Of a stretch of DNA of 64,000 nucleotides, positions 9,139 through 17,904 are shown piece after piece; the first letter of the stretch is position 1; each line of letters opens with the position of its first letter. The notes beneath the pieces were generated by a model. The model did not search any database, was not told the DNA's origin, and worked only from the letters and a program-made list of their open reading frames with translations. Location: assembly GCA_018240065.1 (NCBI GenBank), contig JAFEGH010000009.1, positions 1 through 64,000 of the forward strand, in the 5' to 3' direction. Source of the stretch: Verrucomicrobiota bacterium (GTDB lineage: Bacteria; Chlamydiota; Chlamydiia; Chlamydiales; Rhabdochlamydiaceae). The translations under genes were made by a program, and so were the position numbers.

Positions 9139-9290
9139 TTGCCTATATCATCAGCATTGCATAGAATATTTTTAAATGAATTCGGGCTGCATTAAATCAA
9201 CATGCGCTTTTGGGATTAAAGAGATGCTCTTGAACCAGAATCTTTCTTTACTGAGATGCTGCATAAGCGCTCATTTTGAAAGCAGAGTAT
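9139..9290 (+). promoter_or_regulatory. promoter plus structured 5' leader, copy D (FW6)
   Basis: TTGCCT (9139-9144), 17 bp, TAGAAT (9162-9167); leader from 9181. It is diverged but keeps pairing: H1 GCAT/ATGC, H2 CTTTT/AAAGAG, H3 CTTTC/GAAAG with inner stem GAGaTGCT/AGCGCTC. The upstream peptide ATG seen in copies A-C reads CTG here. Confidence 0.75.
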
Positions 9291-9398
9291 TTCTACAACA
9301 AAAATGGAATATAATTAAGCGAAACATCTGACTGCTTTGCCTATAGCCGAGACGCCACATTACTTGTTTAAATTTATTGTCTTAAATAAAAGGAAAAC

Positions 9399-10823
9399 AT
9401 GAGCAGTCGAAATAGCCCTATATCAACAACAAGTCTTGAATGGGGAATATTGCCATTCATTGATGAGCCCGCTCCTCAATCATCTGGGCTGGTCAATCTC
9501 CCTGAAGACGTGTTTTTCAAAATCTTAAAGATGCTATCGATCCAGGAATTTGGATGCTTAAATCAAACCTGTAGGCAAATTTGCCTTAACACGAGAAATC
9601 AGCCACCGATTGTGTTACTAAACCACTATTTTCCAAATTTCCATAAAACTGATCCCAACCAGACCGACTTGGAAGCGCTAAAAGAACAGTACTTTATTAG
9701 TTCGAATCTAAAAAAAGGGGTGTATGCTTCCCATGCTCTGCCCAAGCTCAATGGCCCGGTTCGAAGCCTTGTTCTGGACGGACGGAGGCTCTATTCCGGC
9801 TCTGATAAAGGAACCATCGAGATCTGGGATTTAGATACAACAAAATGCATCGTAACCCTCCAAGGCCACAAAGGATCAGTCTGGAGCCTTGCTCTGGATG
9901 GACAGAGACTCTTATCCGGCTCTTTAGACAGGAGCATCAAAATCTGGGATTTAAACACCAATACATGCACCGCAACTCTACAGGGGCACAGCCGCTCTGT
10001 TTCCAGCCTTGCTCTGGACGGACAGAGACTCTTTTCAGGCTCTTTAGACAGGAGCATCAAAATCTGGGATTTAAACACCAATGCATGCACCGCAACTCTT
10101 CAAGAGCACAGCCGCTCAGTTTCCTGCCTTGCTCTTGATAGACAGAGGCTCTTTACCGGCTCACTAGACAGGACAATCAAGATCTGGGATTTAAATTCAA
10201 ACACTTGCACTGCAACCCTTGAAGGGCACCATCGCTCTGTTTCCTGCCTTGTTCTGGACGGACAGAGACTTTTTTCAGGCTCGTTTGACGGCACGATCAA
10301 GATCTGGGACTTAAGTACAAATACCTGTGTCGCTACTCTTCAAGGGCACAATAGCTCCGTTCACAGCCTTGTTCTTGATGGACAAAGGCTCTTTTCCGGC
10401 TCTTTAGACAGGACCATCGAGATCTGGGATTTAAATACCAATACGTGCACTGCCATTCTACAAGGGCATCATGACCCTGTTTGGAGCCTTGCTCTGGACG
10501 GACAGAGGCTCTTTTCCAGCTCTGATAAAGAGAACATCGAGATCTGGGATTTTAATGTGTCGGATGAGGCTGTTTTTAACGAAATTGCTGATTTACTCAA
10601 AAACGAGGATCCCATCATCGCTGAAGACGCGATGGCTCGCTTCAACAATATGCCTCCCAGAGCTAAAAATGCCATCTATGGCGAGCTCTATCACATCATG
10701 GCCCCCTTCGAAAATGATTACTTCGGATGTGCGGAGCACGCCTTCCATAATCTACATGGGCAAAGTTCAACTCCGGAGCAAAGAGCGCAAGCGGTCTTAA
10801 ATTACCTTACTAAGAGATCATAG
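9399..10823 (+). CDS. F-box/WD40 repeat protein FW6
   Basis: 474 aa, single-gene unit, ATG after AAAAGGAAAAC. The N-terminal ~28 residues differ from the FW2-5 group (EWGILPFIDEPAPQSSG). F-box LPEDVFFKILKML at ~35-70. Seven blades with unusually strong repeat identity: blades two to four all contain GSLDRSIKIWDL or GSLDRTIKIWDL. Three D strands read IEIWDL/IEIWDF, giving acidic patches absent from FW2-5. Long-form C-terminal domain (DYFGCAEHAFHNLHGQ), almost identical to that of FW7. No strong hairpin follows. Confidence 0.9.
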   Translation: MSSRNSPISTTSLEWGILPFIDEPAPQSSGLVNLPEDVFFKILKMLSIQEFGCLNQTCRQICLNTRNQPPIVLLNHYFPNFHKTDPNQTDLEALKEQYFISSNLKKGVYASHALPKLNGPVRSLVLDGRRLYSGSDKGTIEIWDLDTTKCIVTLQGHKGSVWSLALDGQRLLSGSLDRSIKIWDLNTNTCTATLQGHSRSVSSLALDGQRLFSGSLDRSIKIWDLNTNACTATLQEHSRSVSCLALDRQRLFTGSLDRTIKIWDLNSNTCTATLEGHHRSVSCLVLDGQRLFSGSFDGTIKIWDLSTNTCVATLQGHNSSVHSLVLDGQRLFSGSLDRTIEIWDLNTNTCTAILQGHHDPVWSLALDGQRLFSSSDKENIEIWDFNVSDEAVFNEIADLLKNEDPIIAEDAMARFNNMPPRAKNAIYGELYHIMAPFENDYFGCAEHAFHNLHGQSSTPEQRAQAVLNYLTKRS

Positions 10824-11082
10824 CCCAGCACCGATTCCCAGTTACCTCTATACTTGGCTAATCGATATCCCTACATTCACTGCTTCAATTTCCTAATGCT
10901 CGTCTTAAGCATTGCATCACCAAGATGGTCCTATAGAAATTCCCTCGTGGGGCTGTCACTGACGCATCCCGCTCTTTAGCTTGAGTCTTGAAGAAATCCA
11001 TCTATGGCTGTGTACAAAAGGAGCTCAAATCTCCACACCGAACATTGTAATATTAATTTTTCATTAACACCTCCTTGCTGCA

Positions 11083-11167
11083 TTGCCTGTATCGTCAATA
11101 CTCAATACAATAAAATGAATTTAATCCAGAGGTGCTGCTTCAGCACTCATTTTGAGAGTAGAATTAA
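11083..11167 (+). promoter_or_regulatory. promoter with truncated leader, copy E (FW7)
   Basis: TTGCCT (11083-11088), 17 bp, TACAAT (11106-11111) keep the array promoter, but H1, H2 and the left arm of H3 are missing. Only the inner H3 stem remains, GAGgTGCT/AGCACTC (seven pairs and one bulge), followed by GAGAGTAGAATT: a natural deletion of most of the leader. The rest of the FW6-FW7 spacer (10824-11082) is AT-rich and shows nothing else. Confidence 0.7.
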
Positions 11168-11203
11168 CCTCGGATATAAAGAAGCGATATAGACGACTGC
11201 TTC

Positions 11204-12628
11204 ATGAGCTGTACAAAAAGCGCGATCATCCCAACAAACCATCAAGCGGCCACGCAACCCCTTAAGCAGGGTTCAACTCCGCAGACATCTGGACTCGTCC
11301 TCCTCCCTGCAGAACTGTATTTCAAAATCTTGGGAATACTCTCGATGAAGGAATTTGGCTGCTTAAATCAAACCTGCAAACAAATTAGCTTTTACACAAC
11401 AATTCATCCTCTGACCCAGTTATTAAGCCAATATTTCCCCAATTTCCAAAAATCCGATCCCACTCAGCCCGACTTAGAAGCACTCAAAGAACAGTACTTG
11501 ATCAATTCAAATCTAAGAAATGGCGTGTATGTTTCTCATACACTTCAAAAACTCAATACCATTGTATACAGCCTTGTTCTGGATGGACAAAGGCTTTATT
11601 CCGGCTCTTTAGACAGAACAATCAAGATTTGGGATTTAAATACAAATACGCGCACAGGAACTCTTCAAGGACACAACAGCCCAGTTTCCAGCCTTGCCTT
11701 AGGGGGGCGCAGGCTATTTTCGGGTTCTCTAGACAGGACAATTAAGATCTGGGATTTAAATACAAATACATGCACTGCAACTCTCCATGGACATAATGAC
11801 TCTGTTCGCAGCCTTGCGTCGAGCGGGCAGAGGCTTTTTTCCGGCTCTTTAGACGGTACAATCAAGATCTGGGATTTAAGTACAAATACATGCACCGCAA
11901 CTCTTCATGGACACGATGGCCCTGTCACCAGCCTCGCTTTGGACGGCCAGAGGCTATATTCGGGCTCTTTAGACACGACAATTATGATCTGGGATTTAAC
12001 TACATATGCACGCCTGGCAACTCTTAAAGAACACGCAGGCTGCGTTTCGAGCCTTGCTCTTGATGGACAGAGGCTTTTTTCCGGCTCTTTAGATAGTACA
12101 ATCAAGCTCTGGGATTTAAATACCAATACATGCACTGCAACCCTCGATGGACACGCCAGCCCTGTTTCTAGCCTTGCAATTAACGGACAGAGGCTCTTTT
12201 CAGGTTCTAATGATAGGACCATCAAGATCTGGGATTTAAATACAAACGCATGCACTGCAACCCTCGAAGGGCACAATCGGTCCATTCGGAGCCTTGCCAT
12301 GGATGGCCACAAGCTTTATTCCAGCTCCTATGACAGAACAATCAAGGTTTGGGATTTTAATGTGACGGACGAGGCTGTTTTAAACGCAATTGCTGCTTTG
12401 TTAAAAAGCGAAGACCAAGTCCTTGCAAAAGAGGCAACAGCTCGCTTTCACAGGATGCCTCCAAGAGCTAAAAACGCCATCTATGGCGAGCTCTATCAAA
12501 TCATGGCCCCCTTCGCAAATGATTACTTCGGATGTGCTGAGCACGCCTTCCATAATTTACATGGGCAAAGTTCAACTCCGGAGCAAAGAGCGCAAGCGAT
12601 CTCGCAATACCTGACCAAGAAATCGTAA
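11204..12628 (+). CDS. F-box/WD40 repeat protein FW7
   Basis: 474 aa, single-gene unit with the truncated leader. The ATG at 11204 has no recognisable Shine-Dalgarno (upstream GACGACTGCTTC); the usual GGAAGAT was apparently lost with the leader, so translation may be weak. F-box LPAELYFKILGIL at ~32-67. Seven blades, with GSLD before the D strand in five of them; one reads IKLWDL and one IMIWDL. Long-form C-terminal domain. A hairpin follows the stop. Confidence 0.88.
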   Translation: MSCTKSAIIPTNHQAATQPLKQGSTPQTSGLVLLPAELYFKILGILSMKEFGCLNQTCKQISFYTTIHPLTQLLSQYFPNFQKSDPTQPDLEALKEQYLINSNLRNGVYVSHTLQKLNTIVYSLVLDGQRLYSGSLDRTIKIWDLNTNTRTGTLQGHNSPVSSLALGGRRLFSGSLDRTIKIWDLNTNTCTATLHGHNDSVRSLASSGQRLFSGSLDGTIKIWDLSTNTCTATLHGHDGPVTSLALDGQRLYSGSLDTTIMIWDLTTYARLATLKEHAGCVSSLALDGQRLFSGSLDSTIKLWDLNTNTCTATLDGHASPVSSLAINGQRLFSGSNDRTIKIWDLNTNACTATLEGHNRSIRSLAMDGHKLYSSSYDRTIKVWDFNVTDEAVLNAIAALLKSEDQVLAKEATARFHRMPPRAKNAIYGELYQIMAPFANDYFGCAEHAFHNLHGQSSTPEQRAQAISQYLTKKS

Positions 12629-12640
12629 GCCAGCAACGAA

Positions 12641-12674
12641 ACCCATTTATCCACAGTTCCCTGGAGATTGGGTA
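12641..12674 (+). terminator. 3' hairpin after FW7
   Basis: ACCCAT...ATTGGGT, imperfect relative of the unit-end hairpin, 13 nt after the stop. Confidence 0.35.
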
Positions 12675-12946
12675 TCCAGATGTTCTCTCTTAATGGCTTT
12701 ACAATGGTCTAAAGGTCTTTTTTCTGATCATAATAAAAGATGAATTCCAGAATGCATGAAAAGACAAAAGCGAGACAACCAATCCAATTAATTACCTAAG
12801 TCTTTTATAAACAACGACAAACAGACTCAACGCATAACATCACATACACCTAATTGTAAATACTTTACGTCAACCAGCAATTGTTCGATTTTTTATCACT
12901 CACAAACCACTCGCAATTAATTAATTACAGCAAATCAAATTATTAA

Positions 12947-12975
12947 TTGACTATAATAACAAACAATAGTATAAT
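12947..12975 (+). promoter_or_regulatory. promoter of the 13010 gene
   Basis: TTGACT (12947-12952) and TATAAT (12970-12975) at 17-bp spacing, the strongest promoter match in the window. No array leader follows; a 34-nt AT-rich leader ends in TTAGGAG before the gene. The preceding 12675-12946 is AT-rich and otherwise featureless. Confidence 0.7.
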
Positions 12976-13009
12976 TTATTTTATTAAATAATATTATTAG
13001 GAGAAAAAT

Positions 13010-13867
13010 ATGGCTGTATCCTCATCAACTAGCAATAATGGAACAATAACAAGGTCTTATCCTTTCCAAACTCTACCTACAGAGTTGAAAGCCGGCCAAA
13101 TAGAATCTATCAGTCAAGTTACATTAGCGAAATTTGCAGAGGCTAACAAAAGAGGAATGCCCATTGAGCAGGCTGTTTCAGAAGGAGATTTCACTCTCAA
13201 AAACGAATTCAATGATCACACTCAGAACATGAGCTGGGAGGAGCTTTACAATAGAGATAATCTATTTCTGTGCATGATGATGATTAAAGCAGGCAAAGCA
13301 TTTACGAAGGAAGTGAGAAATCGAGTCCCTTCCTTTATTCGAGGTGACTTAAATGAGTGTAACTGCCGAAATCCAGTGGCTCGGAACAGCACAGACTCTT
13401 TCATTATCAGAGAGATTGAAAGAAGATTTCCTGACAAAAGCAAGAGACTTACTTACGTGAGCTTTGGTAGCGAAGGGTGTTTTTCCGATTGGGTCATCCT
13501 AAGTCAACTTAGCTTGCTGGGCTATAAGAACATCGATGTTCACTTGACAGCTCCGACTAAAAAAGCTTACGACAAAATGGCAGCTTTTTTCAGCCAATTT
13601 CCAGGGGCGGATTTTAAGATCTTTAAACATGATTCATTAAGAGAATTTGGCAGCCTTCAGAAACCATGCGATATTTTGCTTGCATTAGACTTTAATGGAG
13701 ATTTTGATAAAGAACCGAATCCCTTTGAGATAAGCATTAATGACAACGGTTTAGCTCTTAGCGCCACTCATGGTGCTCCGACAGATCCGAGTAGATGGCC
13801 TAATTGCAATTTAAAGATGGGCGCTAAGGCACTTAAAACTTTTCGGCCATGGACAAAAGAAGGATAG
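13010..13867 (+). CDS. hypothetical protein, possible Rossmann-type domain
   Basis: 285 aa, not recognised. The only non-WD40 gene inside the array. ATG 13010 follows TTAGGAG at good spacing. Residues ~21-50 (LPTELKAGQIESISQ, then LAKFAEANK) resemble a short F-box-like helix pair, which is speculative. Residues ~145-225 alternate strands and helices (LTYVSFGSEGCFSDW, then KNIDVHL, later CDILLALDFNGDF) in a way that recalls a SAM-methyltransferase-like Rossmann fold, but a GxGxG loop is not clear. No signal peptide or membrane segment. It has its own promoter and no leader RNA, so regulation differs from the neighbours. Confidence 0.75.
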   Translation: MAVSSSTSNNGTITRSYPFQTLPTELKAGQIESISQVTLAKFAEANKRGMPIEQAVSEGDFTLKNEFNDHTQNMSWEELYNRDNLFLCMMMIKAGKAFTKEVRNRVPSFIRGDLNECNCRNPVARNSTDSFIIREIERRFPDKSKRLTYVSFGSEGCFSDWVILSQLSLLGYKNIDVHLTAPTKKAYDKMAAFFSQFPGADFKIFKHDSLREFGSLQKPCDILLALDFNGDFDKEPNPFEISINDNGLALSATHGAPTDPSRWPNCNLKMGAKALKTFRPWTKEG

Positions 13868-14654
13868 AATTTTCAATCTGGGTGAAGAGTAGGGTTTTAA
13901 AAAATCAAGCGGCATACAGATGAAAGAAAATCTTTCTCATTTCTATCCCCAAGCAACTTTAAAACTTGGGATTAGTCAATGCGAATGAACTACCGTTTTG
14001 ATTTAGGTAAACCAAGGCATGCTCGCGGGCAAAAATTATTCATTTTATAAATGTTTAAGGTTGTGGATTTTGATCTATCAATCAAAATACAGAACATACG
14101 AACATTTATAATCAAAATCCCTGGATTCACTATCTCAACTGCTCAATCATCATGCAAAGGTCGCCTATGTCCTCATAGCAAACCCTAGCCTTAAGGGCTG
14201 CTTTGCCTTCAGAGGACCAATATTCTGAGAAAATTAACAAAGTTTCACAAAGAAAAAAGCGGGTCGGATATTTAGGGAAGAGTGAGCCAATGCATCAATA
14301 TGATAACCCATAGATCTTAACATATTCGCACGGGACTTGCTCCAGATTCGGTTCTCCTTCTGAATGAGATGAATGGACTGGTTAAGCCACTAGAGAGGGC
14401 TTGTCCGATAGGCATAATCAATTATGCCTACAATTTGGACCAAGACGGACGTAATATAGCCATTATCAGCCTGTCTGCGAGTAGTTTTGCAGCTTCTCCT
14501 ACAAGCAGACTCTAAGCCATTTATTTACAGCTAATTAAGATGTGCTTAATGGCGTAAGGCGCTATCTTTTATTCTGTTATAAACCGAAAAAAATCTAAAT
14601 TTGTTTTACACCTGCTTAGCTGCATTAATTTTTCTTTAAAAAGCAGTCATAAGA
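13868..14654. other. 787-bp non-coding gap
   Basis: No convincing frame on either strand. Contains a small inverted repeat CCCAAG...CTTGGG (~13950-13971). The right end has weak similarity to spacers before FW4 and FW5 (AGCCATTTATTTACAG), suggesting decayed duplicated flank. Confidence 0.5.
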
Positions 14655-14813
14655 TTGTTTTTATTATCAAAACGTATATAATAGATGTAATTTAATAATT
14701 CGGGCTACATTAAATCTTAATGTGGTCTTGGGAATAAAGACGAGCTCTTTAAACCTGACTCTTTCGTGAAGGAAATGCTGCTAAAGCACTCATTCAGAAA
14801 GTAGAATTTTTCC
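14655..14813 (+). promoter_or_regulatory. promoter plus structured 5' leader, copy F (FW8-FW15)
   Basis: TTGTTT (14655-14660), 16 bp, TATAAT (14677-14682); leader at 14699-14813. H1 ACATT/AATGT is perfect, H2 GTCTT/AAGAC, H3 CTTTC/GAAAG with inner TGCT/AGCA. It heads the longest unit of the array. A 15-codon frame follows (14844-14891) but its sequence is unlike the peptides of copies A-C. Confidence 0.8.
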
Positions 14814-14911
14814 AAAAAAAAGAATTGCAAGTAGGCGAAATATATGGCTGCTTTGGTTATTGCAGGTCATCGTCTTGTTTATTTGAATTGATAATTAAAA
14901 ATTGGGGAATT

Positions 14912-16330
14912 ATGAGCTGTACAGATAGCGTTATAAAAACATCAACACACAATACTGGAAGAACAACCCTTCAACCACCCGCTCCGCAAAACTCAGGGTT
15001 GGTCAATCTCCCGCCCGATCTGCTGATCAAGATCTTGAGAATGCTCCCAATCCAGCAATTAGGCAGCTTAAATCAAACCTGCAGGCAAATGTATTTGGTC
15101 ACGAGTAATAATACTCTAATCCTGCTATTGAGCCAACATTTCCCCAATTTCCCAATAACAGATCCCGATCTGAACGAATTGGAAGCACTTAAAGAACAGT
15201 ACTTAATTAATTCAAATTTACCAAAAGGGGTTTATGCCTCGCATACTTTTCCAGCACACAGTCAGACCGTTTCCAGCATTGCTCTTATAGGACAAACGCT
15301 CTATTCAAGCTCTCATGACAAGTCAATCAAGATCTGGGATTTAAAGACAAATACTTGCACTGCAACTCTCCAAGGGCACACTAGCCCGATCTACTGTCTT
15401 GCCTTTGATGAAAAGAGGCTCTTTTCTGGCTCTTCTGACAATACCATCAAGATCTGGGATGTAAAGACAAATCAATGCACCGCAACTCTTGAAGGGCACA
15501 CCGGCCCAGTTTACTGCCTTGCCTTCGATGGGCAGAAGCTGATTTCAGGCTCTTCCGACAGAACCATCAAAATCTGGGATTTAGAGACAAATACATGTAC
15601 TACAACTCTTCAAGGAGCACATGGCGGTATTCAGAGTCTTGCCTTGGACGGACAGAGCCTCATTTCTGGCTCCAACGGAGAAATCAAAATCTGGGATTTA
15701 AAGACAAATCAATGCACCGCAACTCTTCCAGGGCACTTCGGCCCAGTTTACTGCCTTGCCTTTGATGGTCAGAAGCTGATTTCAGGCTCTGCGGACAGAA
15801 CCATCAAGATCTGGGATTTAAATAAGAATACATGCACGGCAACTCTTCAAGGGCACAGAAGCAGCGTGCATGCCCTTGCCATAGACGGTCAGAGGCTTTT
15901 TTCCGGAGCGGCGGATGGAAAGATGAAGATCTGGGATTTAAATACTAATGCGTGTACCGCATCTCTAAAAGCTCCTAATTCATTTGTTACCCGCCTCACA
16001 CTATCAAGTCAAAAGCTCATTTCTGCCTCAGAAAGAGGGGTCATCAAGATTTGGGATTTTAACGCATCGGATCATGCTGTATTCCAAGAAATTGCTGAAT
16101 TGATAAAGAGCGCCGACCACAGCATTGCAAATGATGCAATGGCTCGTTTTAACAACATGCCCCCAGGGGCTAAAAATTCCATCTATGGGGAGCTTTATCA
16201 AATCATGGCCCCCTTCGCAAATGATTATTTTGGATGTGCCGAGCACGCCTTCCATAATCAACATGGACAAAGTTCAACTCCCGAGCAAAGAGCGCAAGCG
16301 ATTTTAAATTACCTTGCTAAGAGATCGTAA
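14912..16330 (+). CDS. F-box/WD40 repeat protein FW8
   Basis: 472 aa, first of eight closely spaced genes. ATG 14912 follows GGGGAATT; a longer in-frame TTG start at 14825 would translate part of the leader and is rejected. F-box LPPDLLIKILRMLPIQQLG at ~31-66, with a Pro in the second helix shared with FW11. Seven blades: one D strand reads IKIWDV, another MKIWDL, and one blade is two residues short (GSNGEIKIWDL). Two blades carry the same HxGPVYCLAFDGQKLISGS stretch, an internal copy. Long-form C-terminal domain. FW9 starts 62 bp downstream. Confidence 0.9.
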   Translation: MSCTDSVIKTSTHNTGRTTLQPPAPQNSGLVNLPPDLLIKILRMLPIQQLGSLNQTCRQMYLVTSNNTLILLLSQHFPNFPITDPDLNELEALKEQYLINSNLPKGVYASHTFPAHSQTVSSIALIGQTLYSSSHDKSIKIWDLKTNTCTATLQGHTSPIYCLAFDEKRLFSGSSDNTIKIWDVKTNQCTATLEGHTGPVYCLAFDGQKLISGSSDRTIKIWDLETNTCTTTLQGAHGGIQSLALDGQSLISGSNGEIKIWDLKTNQCTATLPGHFGPVYCLAFDGQKLISGSADRTIKIWDLNKNTCTATLQGHRSSVHALAIDGQRLFSGAADGKMKIWDLNTNACTASLKAPNSFVTRLTLSSQKLISASERGVIKIWDFNASDHAVFQEIAELIKSADHSIANDAMARFNNMPPGAKNSIYGELYQIMAPFANDYFGCAEHAFHNQHGQSSTPEQRAQAILNYLAKRS

Positions 16331-16392
16331 CCCTGGACTGATCTGCATGTGATTGAGCAGCATAAAAAATAATAAACAACGAAAAGGAAAAT

Positions 16393-17841
16393 ATGAGCAT
16401 TAGAAATAGCCTCCCATCAAGTCCTCAAGGAGGCACGCCCTACCTTTTGCAGAGACCCGCCCCTCAGACATCCGGGTTAGTCAATCTCCCTCCAGAGGTA
16501 TTTCTCAAGATTTTGGGTAAGCTCTCGATCCAACAATTTGGCGTCTTAAATCAAACCTGCAGGCACTTTTGCTTTATCACGACGACCCATCCTCTGACCT
16601 TTTTATTGAGCGAATATTTCCCCAATTTTCAAAAAACAGATCTCAATCAGACAGACTTGGAAGCGCTAAAAGAACAACACCATATTAATTCAAATGTAGC
16701 AAAAGGGGTGTATGCCTCGCATATTTTTGAAGCGCACGATGAAACTGTTACCAGTATTTGCTTGGACGGACAGAGGCTCATTTCCAGCTCTGGAGATGGT
16801 AAAATCAAGATCTGGGATTTAAACACAAATACCTGCACCGCAACTCTCCAAGGGCATGAATCCGGTGTTTGCTGCCTAGCTCAGGATAAACAGCGGCTCT
16901 TTTCCGGCTTACATGACGGTACAATCAAGATCTGGGATTTAAATACCAATACATGCACTGCCACTCTTGAGAGGCACGATTTCCTTGTTTCCTGCCTTGT
17001 TCTGGATGGACAGAGACTATATTCAGGCTCGCTTGACGGTACAATCAAGATCTGGGATTTAAATACAAATACATGCACTGCCACTCTTCCAGGGCAACCA
17101 GGTGGTGCTAGGATTGCCAACAATGGTTGTATTCCTATTACTGTCCTTGCGCTGGGCGCAAAGAAACTCTTTTCCGGCTCTCATGACAAGTCCATCAAGA
17201 TCTGGGATTTAAATACAAATACATGCACCGCAACTCTTGAAGGACACAATAGGGGTGTTTTCAGACTTGCTTTGGATGGACAGAGGCTCTTTTCCGGCTC
17301 TGATGACGGAACCATCAAGATCTGGGATTTAAATACAAATACATGCACCGCAACTCTTGAAGTAAATAAAGGCTCAGCTCGGATCCTCGCTCTGGGCAAA
17401 CAGAGGCTCTTTTCGGGCGCTGACGCAGGAGCCATCCAGATTTGGGACTTAAATACCAATACATGCACCACAACTGTTCAAGGGCACAAGGGCTATAATG
17501 AGAGCCTTGCTCTGGACGAATCGAGACTCTTTTCCGGGTCTTTTTTTGGCACCATCAAGATCTGGAATTTTAGTGCTCCCCATGAGGCGGTTTTCAAGGA
17601 AATTGCCGATTTGTTGATAAGCGATGACTCTTCTAACGCAGAAGATGCAATGGATCGCTTTGGCAGGATGCCAACTGAAGCTAAAAAAGCCATCTACGGC
17701 GAGCTCTATTCCATAATGGCCTCCTTCGCAAATGATTACCCCGGATGTGCCGAGGACGCCTTCCATAATCAAAATGGGCAAAGTTCCACTCCGGAGCAAA
17801 GAGCGCAAGCGATCCTCAATTACCTTGCTAAGAGATCGTAA
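16393..17841 (+). CDS. F-box/WD40 repeat protein FW9
   Basis: 482 aa, second gene of its unit; ATG after GAAAAGGAAAAT. Seven blades. A ~10-residue insertion after the third D strand (GQPGGARIANNGC) lengthens one inter-blade loop, a feature of no other member. The last blade reads IKIWNF and another IQIWDL. Positions 16471-16630, covering the F-box, match the same part of FW10 at about 158 of 160 bases while the propellers are clearly different. Long-form C-terminal domain (DYPGCAEDAFHN). Confidence 0.9.
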   Translation: MSIRNSLPSSPQGGTPYLLQRPAPQTSGLVNLPPEVFLKILGKLSIQQFGVLNQTCRHFCFITTTHPLTFLLSEYFPNFQKTDLNQTDLEALKEQHHINSNVAKGVYASHIFEAHDETVTSICLDGQRLISSSGDGKIKIWDLNTNTCTATLQGHESGVCCLAQDKQRLFSGLHDGTIKIWDLNTNTCTATLERHDFLVSCLVLDGQRLYSGSLDGTIKIWDLNTNTCTATLPGQPGGARIANNGCIPITVLALGAKKLFSGSHDKSIKIWDLNTNTCTATLEGHNRGVFRLALDGQRLFSGSDDGTIKIWDLNTNTCTATLEVNKGSARILALGKQRLFSGADAGAIQIWDLNTNTCTTTVQGHKGYNESLALDESRLFSGSFFGTIKIWNFSAPHEAVFKEIADLLISDDSSNAEDAMDRFGRMPTEAKKAIYGELYSIMASFANDYPGCAEDAFHNQNGQSSTPEQRAQAILNYLAKRS

Positions 17842-17904
17842 CCCAAGACTGATCACCATGTACTTGAGCAACATTAAAAAATAATAAGCAATAAAAGGAA
17901 AAAT

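Noticed and set aside
11004..11192. 62-codon frame upstream of FW7
   Set aside because: It runs through the promoter and truncated leader, with no ribosome site and no family resemblance.
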